Part shown: positions 54,596 to 63,038 of the stretch, one piece after another
Numbering within the stretch: position 1 is the first letter of the stretch
Layout: every line of letters begins with the position of its first letter
Assembly (NCBI RefSeq): GCF_036188265.1
Contig: NZ_CP108093.1
Span: 806,001-870,000 of the forward strand
Origin: Streptomyces sp. NBC_00247
GTDB lineage: Bacteria > Actinomycetota > Actinomycetes > Streptomycetales > Streptomycetaceae
Length of the DNA stretch: 64,000 nucleotides
Reading direction: 5' to 3'
Notes under the pieces: generated by a model
Database searches by the model: none
The model's input: the letters and a program-made list of their open reading frames with translations, nothing else
Told to the model about the DNA's origin: nothing
Program-made: the position numbers and the translations under genes

Positions 54596-55460
54596 CGGCC
54601 AACTGGTGACCGCCGGGCCCCACGGGAACCTCGCCCGCTGACAGGAGGCGTTCGACAACCTCATGGGCCGGGTCGCGGGTCGGTTCGCCCGGGTCGAACC
54701 CCGGCGCCGGATGGGGAAGTTGGTGCTGGGACTGCTGTCCGACCTGCCGCGCAAAAACTGCTGGACCATCGCCGAGTGGGCCGGCGGCGCGACCCCGGAC
54801 GGCATGCAGCACCTGCTGGGCAGGGCCAAGTGGGATGCCGATCAGGTCCGCGACGACGTACGCAGCTACGTGGTGGAGCACCTGCACGACGACCAGGCGG
54901 TACTGGTCGTGGACGAGACCGGCGACGTGAAGAAGGGCACTGGCACGGTCGGCGTCCAGCGCCAATACACCGGCACCGACTGGGCAGTCATCGACCTCGC
55001 CGACCCTCGCCCCGGGAGTCGGCAGCTGCTGATCCGCCGCAACCGCAGCACCGGCGAACTCGCCTACTACCGCTGCTACTCGCCCGCACCTGCGCCGCTG
55101 ACCGTACTGGTCAGAGTCGCTGGATCAAGATGACGAGTGAAGGAGTTCTTCCAGTCCGGCAAGGGCCTGGCCGCACTCGACGAGCACCAGGTCCGCCGCT
55201 ATGCGTCCTGGTCCCGCTGGGTCACCCTCGCCATGCTCGCGCACGCCTTCCTCGCCGTCGTACGCGCAGACGAGCACACCCGCCCCGCACCCGATGCCCT
55301 CATTCCGCTCACCTGCAACGAGATCCAGCGCCTGTTCATCACCCTCATTGTCCGACCGGTCCACGATGCCGCCCACCGGCTTGGTTGGTCCGACTGGCGG
55401 CGCCGCCACCAGGCCCGATCCCAGGCCAGCCACTACCGGCAGCAAGCCACTCAGGCATGA
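54596..55460 (+). pseudogene. IS701-family transposase remnant, copy 1
   Basis: N-terminal coding (QEAFDNLMGRVAGRFARVEPRRR, KNCWTIAEWAGGATPDGMQHLL) leads to the first catalytic Asp segment VLVVDETGDVKKGTGTVGVQRQYTGT. About 100 central residues are then missing and the frame resumes at DWAVIDLADP. A second break occurs near 55130 before EEFFQSGKGLAALDEHQVRRY and the C-terminus. A TGG to TGA change breaks the N-terminal Arg-Trp-Gln at ~54640. The gene cannot make active transposase. Confidence 0.85.
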
Positions 55461-55579
55461 AGATCACGATCTACGACTAGTACTCCAGTCGTAGATCGTC
55501 ATGTGTCCTGGTCTGGGGATTGTCTGCCGCTGGCGGAAACTCAAAGGATCTGAGCCCACCAACCGGTTAGGGTCGGGCG

Positions 55580-56080
55580 GTGCCCAATCTGAAGCGGCTG
55601 CATGCTGGCCATGCCCCGGCAGTCCTGGCCTTCGAGCTGGCGAACCGCGCCTACTTCGCTGCCTCGGTCCCCGACCGCGGCGACGACTTCTTCGACAAGT
55701 TCACGGACCGGTACAGCGCCCTGCTGGCCGAGCAGGAGGCCGGCATTTGCGCCTTCTACCTACTCGTTGCCGACGACGGCTCGGTTCTGGGCCGGTTCAA
55801 CCTGTACGACCTCGAGAACGGCGCTGCTGAGCTCGGTTACCGGGTCGCGCAGCACATCGCCGGCCGCGGCATGGCGACCGCGACCGTCCGGGAGCTGTGC
55901 CGGCTGGCGGTGGCGAGGCATGGGCTGCGCGCCCTGCGGGCGGGCACCTCCTGCGAGAATGTCGCGTCCCAGAGGGTGCTGATCAAGGCTGGGTTTGTCC
56001 TGGTCAGCCCGGCGGACCCGGCCGACCTCGGTGGTAGCTCAGGCCCCTGGTATCAGCGTGACTTGGTACCGAAGCGGTAG
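55580..56080 (+). CDS. GNAT-family acetyltransferase (RimJ/RimL type)
   Basis: A 166-residue acetyltransferase with the acetyl-CoA segment YRVAQHIAGRGMATATVRELCRLA and the C-terminal strand ENVASQRVLIKAGFVLV typical of RimJ/RimL-like N-acetyltransferases. It may modify a protein N-terminus, an amino acid or an antibiotic; the substrate is unknown. The GTG at 55580 lacks a strong ribosome binding site. It is cargo between two IS701-type ends. Confidence 0.88.
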   Translation: MPNLKRLHAGHAPAVLAFELANRAYFAASVPDRGDDFFDKFTDRYSALLAEQEAGICAFYLLVADDGSVLGRFNLYDLENGAAELGYRVAQHIAGRGMATATVRELCRLAVARHGLRALRAGTSCENVASQRVLIKAGFVLVSPADPADLGGSSGPWYQRDLVPKR

Positions 56081-56157
56081 ACCGTGATCTTGCTGGTGGT
56101 CTGGCTGCGGGAAGGCTGCGGCCACCGCTGATCATCGGTGTGTGAGGGCAAACGATC

Positions 56158-56719
56158 GTGCGGTGGTCGCAGGTCAGCGTGGACCCTGCCCGCTGGCAGG
56201 AGGCGTTCGAGGGCCTGATGGCCCGGATCGCAGGCCGGTTCACACGGGTCGAACCCCGGCGCCGGGTGAAGGACTTGGTGCTGGGGCTGCTGTCGGACCT
56301 GCTGCGCAAGAATTGCTGGTCGATCGCCGAGTGGGCCGGGGAGGCAAGTCCGGACGGCATGCAGCACCTGCTCGCCCGGGCGAAGTGGGATGCCGACCGT
56401 GTGCGTGACGACGTGCGTGAGTATGTGCTGGAGCATCTGGGCGACGAGGAGACGCTTCACCTCATGGTCCCGCTGGGTCACCCTGGCCATGCTCGCTCAC
56501 GCCTCCCTCGCCGTCGTCCGTGCCGATGAACACGCCTGCCATCCCGCCCCGGACGAGCTGATCCCGCTCACCTGCAACGAGATCCAGAGACTGTTCACAG
56601 CATTCGTCCGGCCGATGCGCGACGCGGTCCACCGGCTCCGCTGGTCCGCCTGGCGACGCTGTCACCAGGCCCGAGCCCAGGCCAGCCACTACCACCGACA
56701 AGCCGCGAATCAGACTTGA
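56158..56719 (+). pseudogene. IS701-family transposase remnant, copy 2
   Basis: The N-terminal part (DPARWQEAFEGLMARIAGRFTRVEPRRR to DDVREYVLEHLGDEETL) joins directly, out of frame, to the C-terminal part (SWSRWVTLAMLAHASLAVVRADEH to AWRRCHQARAQASHYHRQAANQT). The whole catalytic core is deleted. Both ends of the gene are kept, as in non-autonomous derivatives. Confidence 0.85.
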
Positions 56720-56743
56720 AGATCACGATCTACGGCTGGAGTA

Positions 56744-56911
56744 CTAAGGGCTGTCCCGCAATTCCTGGCGGGTGCGCGACGACAGCTACGGCACCTCGCC
56801 GCGTTGTCGGAACGTCCACATACATCCAGTATGCGGACGCCCCTCCGCCTTGCGATGCACCGCATCTGACGCCGCGCACTGATCCACCACGAATTGCGGG
56901 ACAGCCCTTAG
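56744..56911. mobile_element. 168-bp MITE with perfect 21-bp inverted ends
   Basis: The first 20 bases CTAAGGGCTGTCCCGCAATT and the following C (56744-56764) are exactly complementary to 56891-56911. The interior holds a second inverted pair (CGTCCACATAC / GTATGCGGACG, 56813-56839), so the element is largely palindromic. It codes for nothing recognisable and would need a transposase in trans. It abuts the 3' end of the HTH gene and supplies that gene's stop codon. Confidence 0.85.
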
Positions 56912-57321
56912 CCGCCGCCGGCCTCTCTGGCCCGTTGCTCGTTGGCGTAATTGATGTAGTTGTAGACGGTGAAGCGGCTGACCCCGAGGGCGCTCGCCAC
57001 CGTCTCCACCCCGTGCCGTACGGCGAACGCTCCCCGGGCCTCCAGGGTGCGGACCACGGACTGCTTCGCCCGACGGTCAAGTCCGGACAGCGGGCTGCCG
57101 TACGTCCGCTCCATCGCGGAGAGAACGTGGTCCAGGGACTCCGACAGCTGGGGCAGCCGTACGGCCATGACGTCCCGGCCCTCCCAGACGAGCACCACGT
57201 CGTCCGGCCCCGCCTGGGCGGCTTCCAGCAGTTCGCCGCCCATCGCGTCCACCAGCGGCTTCACGGCGACGACCAGAGGGTGTTCCGGGGCGGGGTGTTC
57301 CGGGGCGGCTCCGGTGCTCAC
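56908..57321 (-). CDS. HTH DNA-binding protein (YheO-like)
   Basis: A 137-residue protein with a short sensor-like N-terminal region (PLVVAVKPLVDAMGGELL, DVVLVWEGRDVMAV) and a C-terminal HTH (KQSVVRTLEARGAFAVRHGVETVASALGVSRFTVYNYINYANEQ). The layout resembles YheO-type regulators with a shortened PAS-like part. Its TAA stop (56908-56910) lies inside the MITE terminal repeat, so the natural C-terminus was probably altered. The GTG at 57321 overlaps the upstream gene in GTGA. Confidence 0.85.
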   Translation of the reverse strand: MSTGAAPEHPAPEHPLVVAVKPLVDAMGGELLEAAQAGPDDVVLVWEGRDVMAVRLPQLSESLDHVLSAMERTYGSPLSGLDRRAKQSVVRTLEARGAFAVRHGVETVASALGVSRFTVYNYINYANEQRAREAGGG

Positions 57322-57569
57322 CTCTCCCCCTCGGCGATCACGTTGACCTGGAACGATATCCGGGTGGCCCCGGCGTCGATGGTGCGCCGGAGCAACGCGT
57401 CCACGGCGGCCAGCACCACCTCGGCGCCGCCCTCCGCGGTGTTGCCGAAGGGGCCGACGTCCACCGCGTCCAGCGGCGCGGCGCCGATGACCTCACGGGC
57501 CACCACCGCGTGTGCGGGGGCCTCGTCGAGATCGAAGGGTTCGGTGGTGAATTCCACCCTCAGACGCAC
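57318..57569 (-). CDS. Thiamine-binding-like (MTH1187/YkoF) protein
   Basis: An 83-residue ferredoxin-like protein: RLRVEFTTEPFDLDEAPAHAVVAREVI, LDAVDVGPFGNTAEGGAEVVLAAVDALLRRTIDAGATRISFQVNVI. The pattern fits the MTH1187/YkoF-type thiamine-binding family. The GTG at 57569 follows GGGAGG; longer frames upstream are low complexity. It is translationally coupled to the HTH gene, which may use it as a ligand-sensing partner. Confidence 0.8.
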   Translation of the reverse strand: MRLRVEFTTEPFDLDEAPAHAVVAREVIGAAPLDAVDVGPFGNTAEGGAEVVLAAVDALLRRTIDAGATRISFQVNVIAEGER

Positions 57570-57906
57570 GGTCCCTCCCGGGAGTTCCGGCCGGCGTACA
57601 GGCCGGCTCGGCCCCGACTGTAACGCGGCGGGGCGGCTGCCCCGGTTGCCCGGATCGACCGGAAACAGCACCGATCGCCTGACCCGGCACCCCTCCCTGG
57701 AGGACGATGTGCGCAGGCGCACGAGGGGCGGTGGGAGGAGCGGAGCTGGCGAGGCCGCTCCTCCCACCGCCCCACGCACCGCTCCCTTGCCCGCGACCTC
57801 CATCACCTCCCTCACCTCCCTCACCGTTCACGCCATCGCCCATCACCCATCACCCATCACCCACAGAACGCCGCGCCGCGTCCGGGCGTCGGCGGAAGGA
57901 GACGCT
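57570..57906. repeat. Intergenic region with short tandem repeats
   Basis: Within this 337-bp gap CACCTCCCT-type runs (57806-57826) and three perfect copies of CATCACC (57841-57861) precede the zinc-ribbon gene. No gene or strong hairpin is seen. AAGGAG at 57896-57901 serves the following GTG. Confidence 0.5.
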
Positions 57907-58731
57907 GTGGAACCTGTGCTCGTGCGCTGCCCCCTCTGTCTGCGCGACCACGCGTTCGTGGTCCCCGTCCACTCCTGCCCCTGTGGCGCCCCCGTCGCCC
58001 TGCGTGCGGCACGGGGGGCGCCCGCGACCACGGTCACCCAGCGCGTCTGGGCGGACTTCTGGGTCACCGCGCGCTGCGAGGCGTGCGGGCGCGAGGACCA
58101 CTGGCCGCAGCCGGAGCTGGGATGCCCCTGCGGCACGGTCCTGCGCGTCCCGGTCCTGACCGGACCCCCCGCCGACATCGCCACCGAGCCGGAAACCGGT
58201 CCCGAGGCCGCCACGAAGCCGGAACCCGGTACCGAGGCCGGTCCGGACGCGGGAGCCGCCACCGGTGCGGCACCGACGACCGTCGCGGGGCCGGCGGCGG
58301 GCGGCGGGCCTCCCGCGCACATCCCGCTCCCCCGTACCGCGTCCCGGCCGCGCGCGCCTTTCCAGCCACTACCCGTCCGCACCGCGCGGGACGCGGTGAC
58401 GGCGGCCGGGCTGTACCTCGGCTGGCTCGGCTACCGGGGGATCTCCCAGCCGGACGAACGCCCGGCCTCGCGCATCGATCTGCGGGCAGAGGGGGCGATG
58501 GCGCAGGTCGAGACCTCGACCTGCCCGACCGGGGTGCGTGAGATCGAGTGCCTCTGGCTGAACGCGCTGAGCGAGTCCGTGTCCGGCATCTTCTTCTCGC
58601 TCGCGGGATACGAGGACGCGGCCACCCGGCGGGCGGACCTCGTGTCGATGCCACTGTTCGCCCTGGACCTCACCGGTACTCCGCAGCCGGCCAACGGCGC
58701 CGCCGAGGAACTGCTGAGCGCGGGGGCGTAG
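57907..58731 (+). CDS. Zinc-ribbon protein with C-terminal unknown domain
   Basis: A 274-residue protein. Residues 1-85 have two zinc-binding modules (VRCPLCLRDHAF...CPCGAPV and ARCEACGREDHWP...CPCGTVL). A Pro/Ala/Thr/Glu-rich linker (about residues 95-150) leads to a ~110-residue domain (TARDAVTAAGLYLGWLGYRGISQPDERPASRIDLRAEGAMAQVETST). That domain, with a REIECLWLNAL helix, resembles nuclease- or restriction-like small domains but no motif is certain. GGAAGGAG precedes the GTG at 57907. Confidence 0.75.
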   Translation: MEPVLVRCPLCLRDHAFVVPVHSCPCGAPVALRAARGAPATTVTQRVWADFWVTARCEACGREDHWPQPELGCPCGTVLRVPVLTGPPADIATEPETGPEAATKPEPGTEAGPDAGAATGAAPTTVAGPAAGGGPPAHIPLPRTASRPRAPFQPLPVRTARDAVTAAGLYLGWLGYRGISQPDERPASRIDLRAEGAMAQVETSTCPTGVREIECLWLNALSESVSGIFFSLAGYEDAATRRADLVSMPLFALDLTGTPQPANGAAEELLSAGA

Positions 58732-58796
58732 GCGACGCCGTCACGGCGTCACGAGAAGCCCCCACCTTCGGGTGGGCGAGGAGTCACACTGACCGT

Positions 58797-59405
58797 ATGC
58801 GTATCCGCTCCGCCAGACGCTCCGATCTCCGCCGGCTCCAGGACATCGAGCGCGCCGCAGGGGAACCGTTCAGAGCCCTCGGGATGGCAGACGTCGCCGA
58901 CGACGAGCCGCCGCCCCTCGAACTGCTGGAGAGTTACCGGGCCGCCGGACGTTGCTGGGTGGCCACCCGTCCCGACACCCCCGCGGACGACAGCCCCGTC
59001 GGCTATCTCATCGCGGACCCCGTGGACGGTGCCGCCCACATCGAACAGGTCTCGGTCCATCCCTCGGCGGCCCGGCTCGGCATCGGCCGGGCCCTCATCG
59101 ACCATGCCGCCGCGTGGGCGGAGGGCCAGGGTCTCCGCGCTCTCACCCTGACGACCTTCTCCGACGTCCCGTGGAACGCCCCGTACTACGCGCGCATCGG
59201 GTTCGCCGTGCTGCGCGAGGACCAACTCACCGAGGGGCTGCGGCGGATCAGGGCCGAAGAGGTGGGCAACGGCCTGGACCGGCGGCCCCGCGTCTGCATG
59301 CGCCGCGAGCCCGCCCGGATCGTGCTGCCCCGTCCTCTCGCGCTGGGCGGCGACCGGACATCGGGCCGGGCCCCCCGGACCGGCGTTGTCAGTGGCGAAC
59401 GCTAG
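58797..59405 (+). CDS. GNAT-family acetyltransferase
   Basis: A 202-residue acetyltransferase: RIRSARRSDLRRLQDIERAAGEPF opens the fold, HIEQVSVHPSAARLGIGRALIDHAAAWA is the acetyl-CoA loop and PYYARIGFAVL the closing strand. The last ~25 residues are a disordered Arg/Pro tail. The substrate is unknown. A small hairpin with a TTCG loop (CCCACC-TTCG-GGTGGG, 58761-58776) precedes it. Confidence 0.9.
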   Translation: MRIRSARRSDLRRLQDIERAAGEPFRALGMADVADDEPPPLELLESYRAAGRCWVATRPDTPADDSPVGYLIADPVDGAAHIEQVSVHPSAARLGIGRALIDHAAAWAEGQGLRALTLTTFSDVPWNAPYYARIGFAVLREDQLTEGLRRIRAEEVGNGLDRRPRVCMRREPARIVLPRPLALGGDRTSGRAPRTGVVSGER

Positions 59406-59414
59406 CCTTCGGGA

Positions 59415-59624
59415 ATGGCTCTGACTTCTCGTCACTCCTCCGCCCGCCCCCCTCGGCCCACCGGCTCCACGAGCCCGTCCGCCGTCGAGACCAACGAGGC
59501 CATCAGGGCCCTCGTGGACTCCCGCGCAGGACGGGACTGGTCCTCCGAGGCCTATGAGGTCCTGCTCATCGAATGGGCGGCGGCGACCCGGGACCCCGGG
59601 ACGGACATAGTCGAGGCCGCCTGA
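59415..59624 (+). CDS. Small conserved hypothetical protein
   Basis: A 69-residue protein with a disordered Ser/Pro/Arg start and a conserved-looking helical end (ETNEAIRALVDSRAGRDWSSEAYEVLLIEWAAAT). It starts nine bases after the GNAT stop and is probably co-transcribed. Codon use is host-like throughout. Function unknown. Confidence 0.65.
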   Translation: MALTSRHSSARPPRPTGSTSPSAVETNEAIRALVDSRAGRDWSSEAYEVLLIEWAAATRDPGTDIVEAA

Positions 59625-59760
59625 GTCGGCGAAGGGCCGGGGTCGCGGGCGCGCGTGCGAACGCCCGCCGGAGCACCTCGCGCATCACCGCCGGGCCCCC
59701 CGGCGCCGCATCGGCCCCGGTGCCCATCGGCGCCCGGTGCGGTGCGCTACGTCGGTCCGC

Positions 59761-61452
59761 TCACCGCAGGTCCCCTTCGGTGTACTCCGTGCCGGTGGAG
59801 CGAGCGGTCCGCTCGCGCAGTTCGACCCGGCGGATCTTGCCCGAGATGGTCTTGGGCAGTTCCGCGAACTCCAGCCTGCGCAGCCGCTTGTACGGGGCGA
59901 GGACGGCCCTGGAGTGCTCGAAGAGCACCTTCGCGGTGTCCGGCCCGGGTTCCCAGCCCTCGGCGAGTACGACGTACGCCTTCGGCACCGAGAGGCGGAC
60001 CGGGTCGGGGGCCGGCACGACCGCCGCCTCGGCGACCGCCTCGTGCTCCAGCAGGGCACTCTCCAGCTCGAAGGGCGAGATCTTGTAGTCGGAGGATTTG
60101 AAGACGTCGTCGGACCGCCCGATGTAGGTGATGTACCCGTCCGCGTCGCGCGAGCCGATGTCACCGGTGCGGTAGTAGCCGCCCGCCATCACCTCGGCCG
60201 TACGCTCCGCGTCCCCGTGGTAGCCGGTCATCAGCCCGACGGGGGCGTCGGCGAGATCGAGGGAGATCTCCCCCTCCGTGGCGCCGGGTTCACCGGTGAC
60301 CGGGTCGAGCAGCTCGACCGTGTAGCCGGGGGTGGGGCGACCCATGGAGCCGGCTTTCACCTGCTGGCCGGGCGAGTTGGCGACCTGGACGGCGGTCTCG
60401 GTCTGGCCGAAGCCGTCCCGGACGGTCACCCCCCACGCTCGCCGCACGGTCTCGATGACCTCGGGGTTGAGCGGCTCACCAGCCGCGACGACCTCGCGCG
60501 GGGGGCGGGCGAGCCGGGTGAGGTCCGCCTGGATGAGCATCCGCCAGACGGTCGGCGGGGCGCAGAAGCTGGTGATGCCCGAGCGGTCCATCTCCGCCAT
60601 CAGCCGACTCGCGTCGAAGCGCTGGTAGTTGAAGATGAAGACGGTCGCCTCGGCGTTCCAGGGGGCGAACAGGTTGGACCAGGCGTGCTTGGCCCAACCT
60701 GGCGAGGAGATGTTCAGATGGACATCTCCGGGCCGCAGCCCGATCCAGTACATCGTCGCCAAGTGGCCCACGGGGTACGACACATGGGTGTGTTCCACCA
60801 GCTTCGGGCTGGCGGTCGTGCCGGAGGTGAAGTACAGCATCAGCGGCTCGTCGGCGGCCGTCTCCCGGTCCGGTACGTACACCTCGGAGTGCTCGTCGGC
60901 GCCCGCGTAGGGGAGCCAGCCGTCCGGGCACTCACCGTCGCCGGCCTCGCCCACGGCCATCCGCGTGTAGGAGCCGGGCACGTCGTCGAACTTGGCGGTG
61001 TCCTCCGCGCGCACGATCACGTGGGCGACCCGGCCACGCTCGACCCGGTCGCGCAGGTCGAGCGGTCCGAGCAGCGGGGTCGCGGGGATGACCACGGCGC
61101 GCAGTTTCATCGCGGCGAGCGCGGTCTCCCACAACTCGACCTGGTTGCCCAGCATGACGAGGATGCGGTCGCCCTCGCGCACTCCCTGAGCGGCGAGCCA
61201 GTTGGCCGCCCGGTTGGAGCGGGCCGACATGCGGGCGAACGACACTTCGGTGCGTCGGCCGTCCTCCTCCACGATGTGCAAGGCGGTACGGTCGTTGCCC
61301 TCGGCGATCACGTCGAACCAGTCGAGCGCCCAGTTGAACCGGTCGAACCGGGGCCACCGGAACCCCGCACCGGCGGTCGCCCAGTCCTCACGGTGCCGGA
61401 GCAAGAAGTCCCTAGCCGCCCGGAACGTCTCGGTCGCGCTGTTTGCCGACAT
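59761..61452 (-). CDS. AMP-binding acyl-CoA synthetase
   Basis: A 563-residue ANL-superfamily ligase. The P-loop LYFTSGTTASPKLVEHTH, the adenine-binding GQTET, the GDIGSRDADGYITYIGRSDDVFKSSDYKISPFELE hinge and the C-terminal catalytic Lys in PKTISGKIRR are all intact. It is closest in look to medium-chain acyl- or acetyl-CoA synthetases, activating a carboxylate with ATP and CoA. AGGAGG lies five bases before the ATG. It appears monocistronic. Confidence 0.93.
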   Translation of the reverse strand: MSANSATETFRAARDFLLRHREDWATAGAGFRWPRFDRFNWALDWFDVIAEGNDRTALHIVEEDGRRTEVSFARMSARSNRAANWLAAQGVREGDRILVMLGNQVELWETALAAMKLRAVVIPATPLLGPLDLRDRVERGRVAHVIVRAEDTAKFDDVPGSYTRMAVGEAGDGECPDGWLPYAGADEHSEVYVPDRETAADEPLMLYFTSGTTASPKLVEHTHVSYPVGHLATMYWIGLRPGDVHLNISSPGWAKHAWSNLFAPWNAEATVFIFNYQRFDASRLMAEMDRSGITSFCAPPTVWRMLIQADLTRLARPPREVVAAGEPLNPEVIETVRRAWGVTVRDGFGQTETAVQVANSPGQQVKAGSMGRPTPGYTVELLDPVTGEPGATEGEISLDLADAPVGLMTGYHGDAERTAEVMAGGYYRTGDIGSRDADGYITYIGRSDDVFKSSDYKISPFELESALLEHEAVAEAAVVPAPDPVRLSVPKAYVVLAEGWEPGPDTAKVLFEHSRAVLAPYKRLRRLEFAELPKTISGKIRRVELRERTARSTGTEYTEGDLR

Positions 61453-61589
61453 GTGTCCTCCTCTGTGTGGACCGGACCGGTCGCCTCCCTCGATTCAACC
61501 AGCCCCTCCCGCCCCACCACCCACCGCGGTGCGCGCTTTCCGCAGCCCGGTTCACCCGCTGCGGAGCCCGCCCGCCCGGCCCGGTCCGC

Positions 61590-62747
61590 TCACTCCCCGA
61601 AGTCCACGAAGCCGGCGAAACGGACCTCGCGTACGCCCGCGTCCGTCATCACGGTCAGCAGGTGCACGGCCTCCTCTGCCACGGCTTCCCGGTCCGCGCG
61701 GCCGAGCCGGCCCAGCGGCTGCACGGTGGCGGTCGCGGTGTCGTCCGTACGGTCGAGGCGCCAGACCGCGGCGAGGAATCCGTCGACGAGCACCGTTCCG
61801 TACGCCTGGTTCCCCCTGCCGTTGCGCCCGTTGAACTCGGCCGGGATGACCCGGGTGCGGTCCGCGTGGCCGAGGAGGACGTTGTCGAACTCGGGCAGGA
61901 AGCGCGGCGGGGCGGGGAGGTCCGGATCGGGGCGCGGGGCGTCGGGGAGGTCGAAGAGCTCGACGCCGTTCTCGTCGCGGAAGGTGAGGAGCCGAGGCCG
62001 CAGCCGGTCGAAGACCTCGCGCGTCCGGGTGAGTCCGGACCAGCTCTGCAGGTCCTTCACGGAGGCGGGGCCGAAGGCCGCGAGATAGCGCAGCACCAGG
62101 GTGTCGGGGGCCGGAAGGTCTTGCGCGGGGCGGCCGAGCCAGTGCTCCAGGGTGGTCAGCGTGACCTGCCCGCTCCGCTCCCAGAGGCCCCGGGGCGTGG
62201 TCTGCGCCAGCGGAAGCGCGCAGCGGGCCGCCACGGTGAGGGCGAGCGGGTCGGCGTCCGGCCATTCGGCGAGCAGTGCCGTGCGCAGCTCCTTCACCGT
62301 GCGGGGCCGCTCCTCGACGAGCGCCCTGCTGATGTCCTTGAGCCGGTCGAGGTCCACCCCGGCGAGTCCCTGGCGGAAGAGTCTCAGCTCGCGGTCCCGG
62401 GCGGGCTGGACGAGCGGGCGGATGGTGAGGGCGTCCTCGGCGGTGTGGGTGTGGATCGTGGAGCGCAGGGTGACGATCCGTACGACCTCGCGCGACTCCA
62501 TCAGCGCGGAGAGGTCGGCGGGGTCGAAGTCCGCGAGCCGCGAGAAGAGTTGGAAGTAGGGGGGCTTGGTGTTCTGCGCCTGGAGTCCGACGAGGTGGGC
62601 GACGGCGCCCTTCGGGGACATCTCCGACCGTTCGAGCAGGAGTTGGCGGTGGAGCGTGGCCCGGTTCAGCGCCCGGGCCGAGAGCACGGCCGGGCGCACC
62701 GGCCCGGTGGTGGGGCGGGGTCCGGGAGGGTTCTTCTGGGCGGCCAT
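61590..62747 (-). CDS. Winged-helix DNA-binding protein (HTH_42, AlkZ-like)
   Basis: A 385-residue protein of the HTH_42 family: LSARALNRATLHRQLLLERSEMSPKGAVAHLVGLQAQNTKPPYFQLFSRL at the start, REVVRIVTLRSTIHTHTAEDAL and FLPEFDNVLLGHADRTRVIP further on. The group includes the DNA glycosylase AlkZ, which excises interstrand crosslinks, with a QxQ motif (GLQAQN here). Many actinobacterial members are uncharacterised. The ATG at 62747 fits the family start. Confidence 0.88.
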   Translation of the reverse strand: MAAQKNPPGPRPTTGPVRPAVLSARALNRATLHRQLLLERSEMSPKGAVAHLVGLQAQNTKPPYFQLFSRLADFDPADLSALMESREVVRIVTLRSTIHTHTAEDALTIRPLVQPARDRELRLFRQGLAGVDLDRLKDISRALVEERPRTVKELRTALLAEWPDADPLALTVAARCALPLAQTTPRGLWERSGQVTLTTLEHWLGRPAQDLPAPDTLVLRYLAAFGPASVKDLQSWSGLTRTREVFDRLRPRLLTFRDENGVELFDLPDAPRPDPDLPAPPRFLPEFDNVLLGHADRTRVIPAEFNGRNGRGNQAYGTVLVDGFLAAVWRLDRTDDTATATVQPLGRLGRADREAVAEEAVHLLTVMTDAGVREVRFAGFVDFGE

Positions 62748-62856
62748 GCCCGGCACGGTACGCGGACTCGCGGACAGTTCCGGTCCGCGAAGGCGCCGCT
62801 CGGTGCATGTTCCTCGGCCGGTCGGCGGCGCCGTCCCGGAGCTCCCGCGCTCCTGC

Positions 62857-62933
62857 GGCCCTTTCCTCCGCTCCCGCACCCGGGGCTCCCTCTCCGGCGG
62901 CCCTTGCCTCCCGCTCCCGCACCCGGGGCTCCC
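62857..62933. repeat. Direct repeat in intergenic GC-rich stretch
   Basis: CGCTCCCGCACCCGGGGCTC and two more C residues occur at 62869-62890 and 62912-62933 (43-bp period), extended leftward by an imperfect GGCCCTT(T/G)CCTC run. It lies in the 291-bp gap between the HTH_42 gene and the divergent transporter gene. The rest of that gap shows no clear element. Confidence 0.7.
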
Positions 62934-63038
62934 GCGCCCCTGCGACCGTCCTCTCCGCCGCGACCGTTCCGGCCGGGCGACACACTCGGGCAGCCCGTGT
63001 GCCCGGGGCTGGAGCGGCCCCGCCCGCATGATGGACCG

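Larger units (their letters stand above)
55481..56743. mobile_element. IS701-end-bounded element carrying an acetyltransferase gene
   Basis: The left end TACTCCAGTCGTAGATCGTC (55481-55500) and the reverse complement of the right end (56743 leftwards, TACTCCAGCCGTAGATCGTG) match with two mismatches. CTAG (55477-55480) and CTAA (56744-56747) flank it and fit the YTAR target of the IS701 family. Inside are a GNAT gene and a deleted transposase gene. The element is inserted in the right end of copy 1. Confidence 0.65.

Noticed and set aside
57841..57861. CATCACC heptamer array as a possible CRISPR or iteron origin
   Set aside because: Three short contiguous units next to a normal gene start, with no replication gene nearby.
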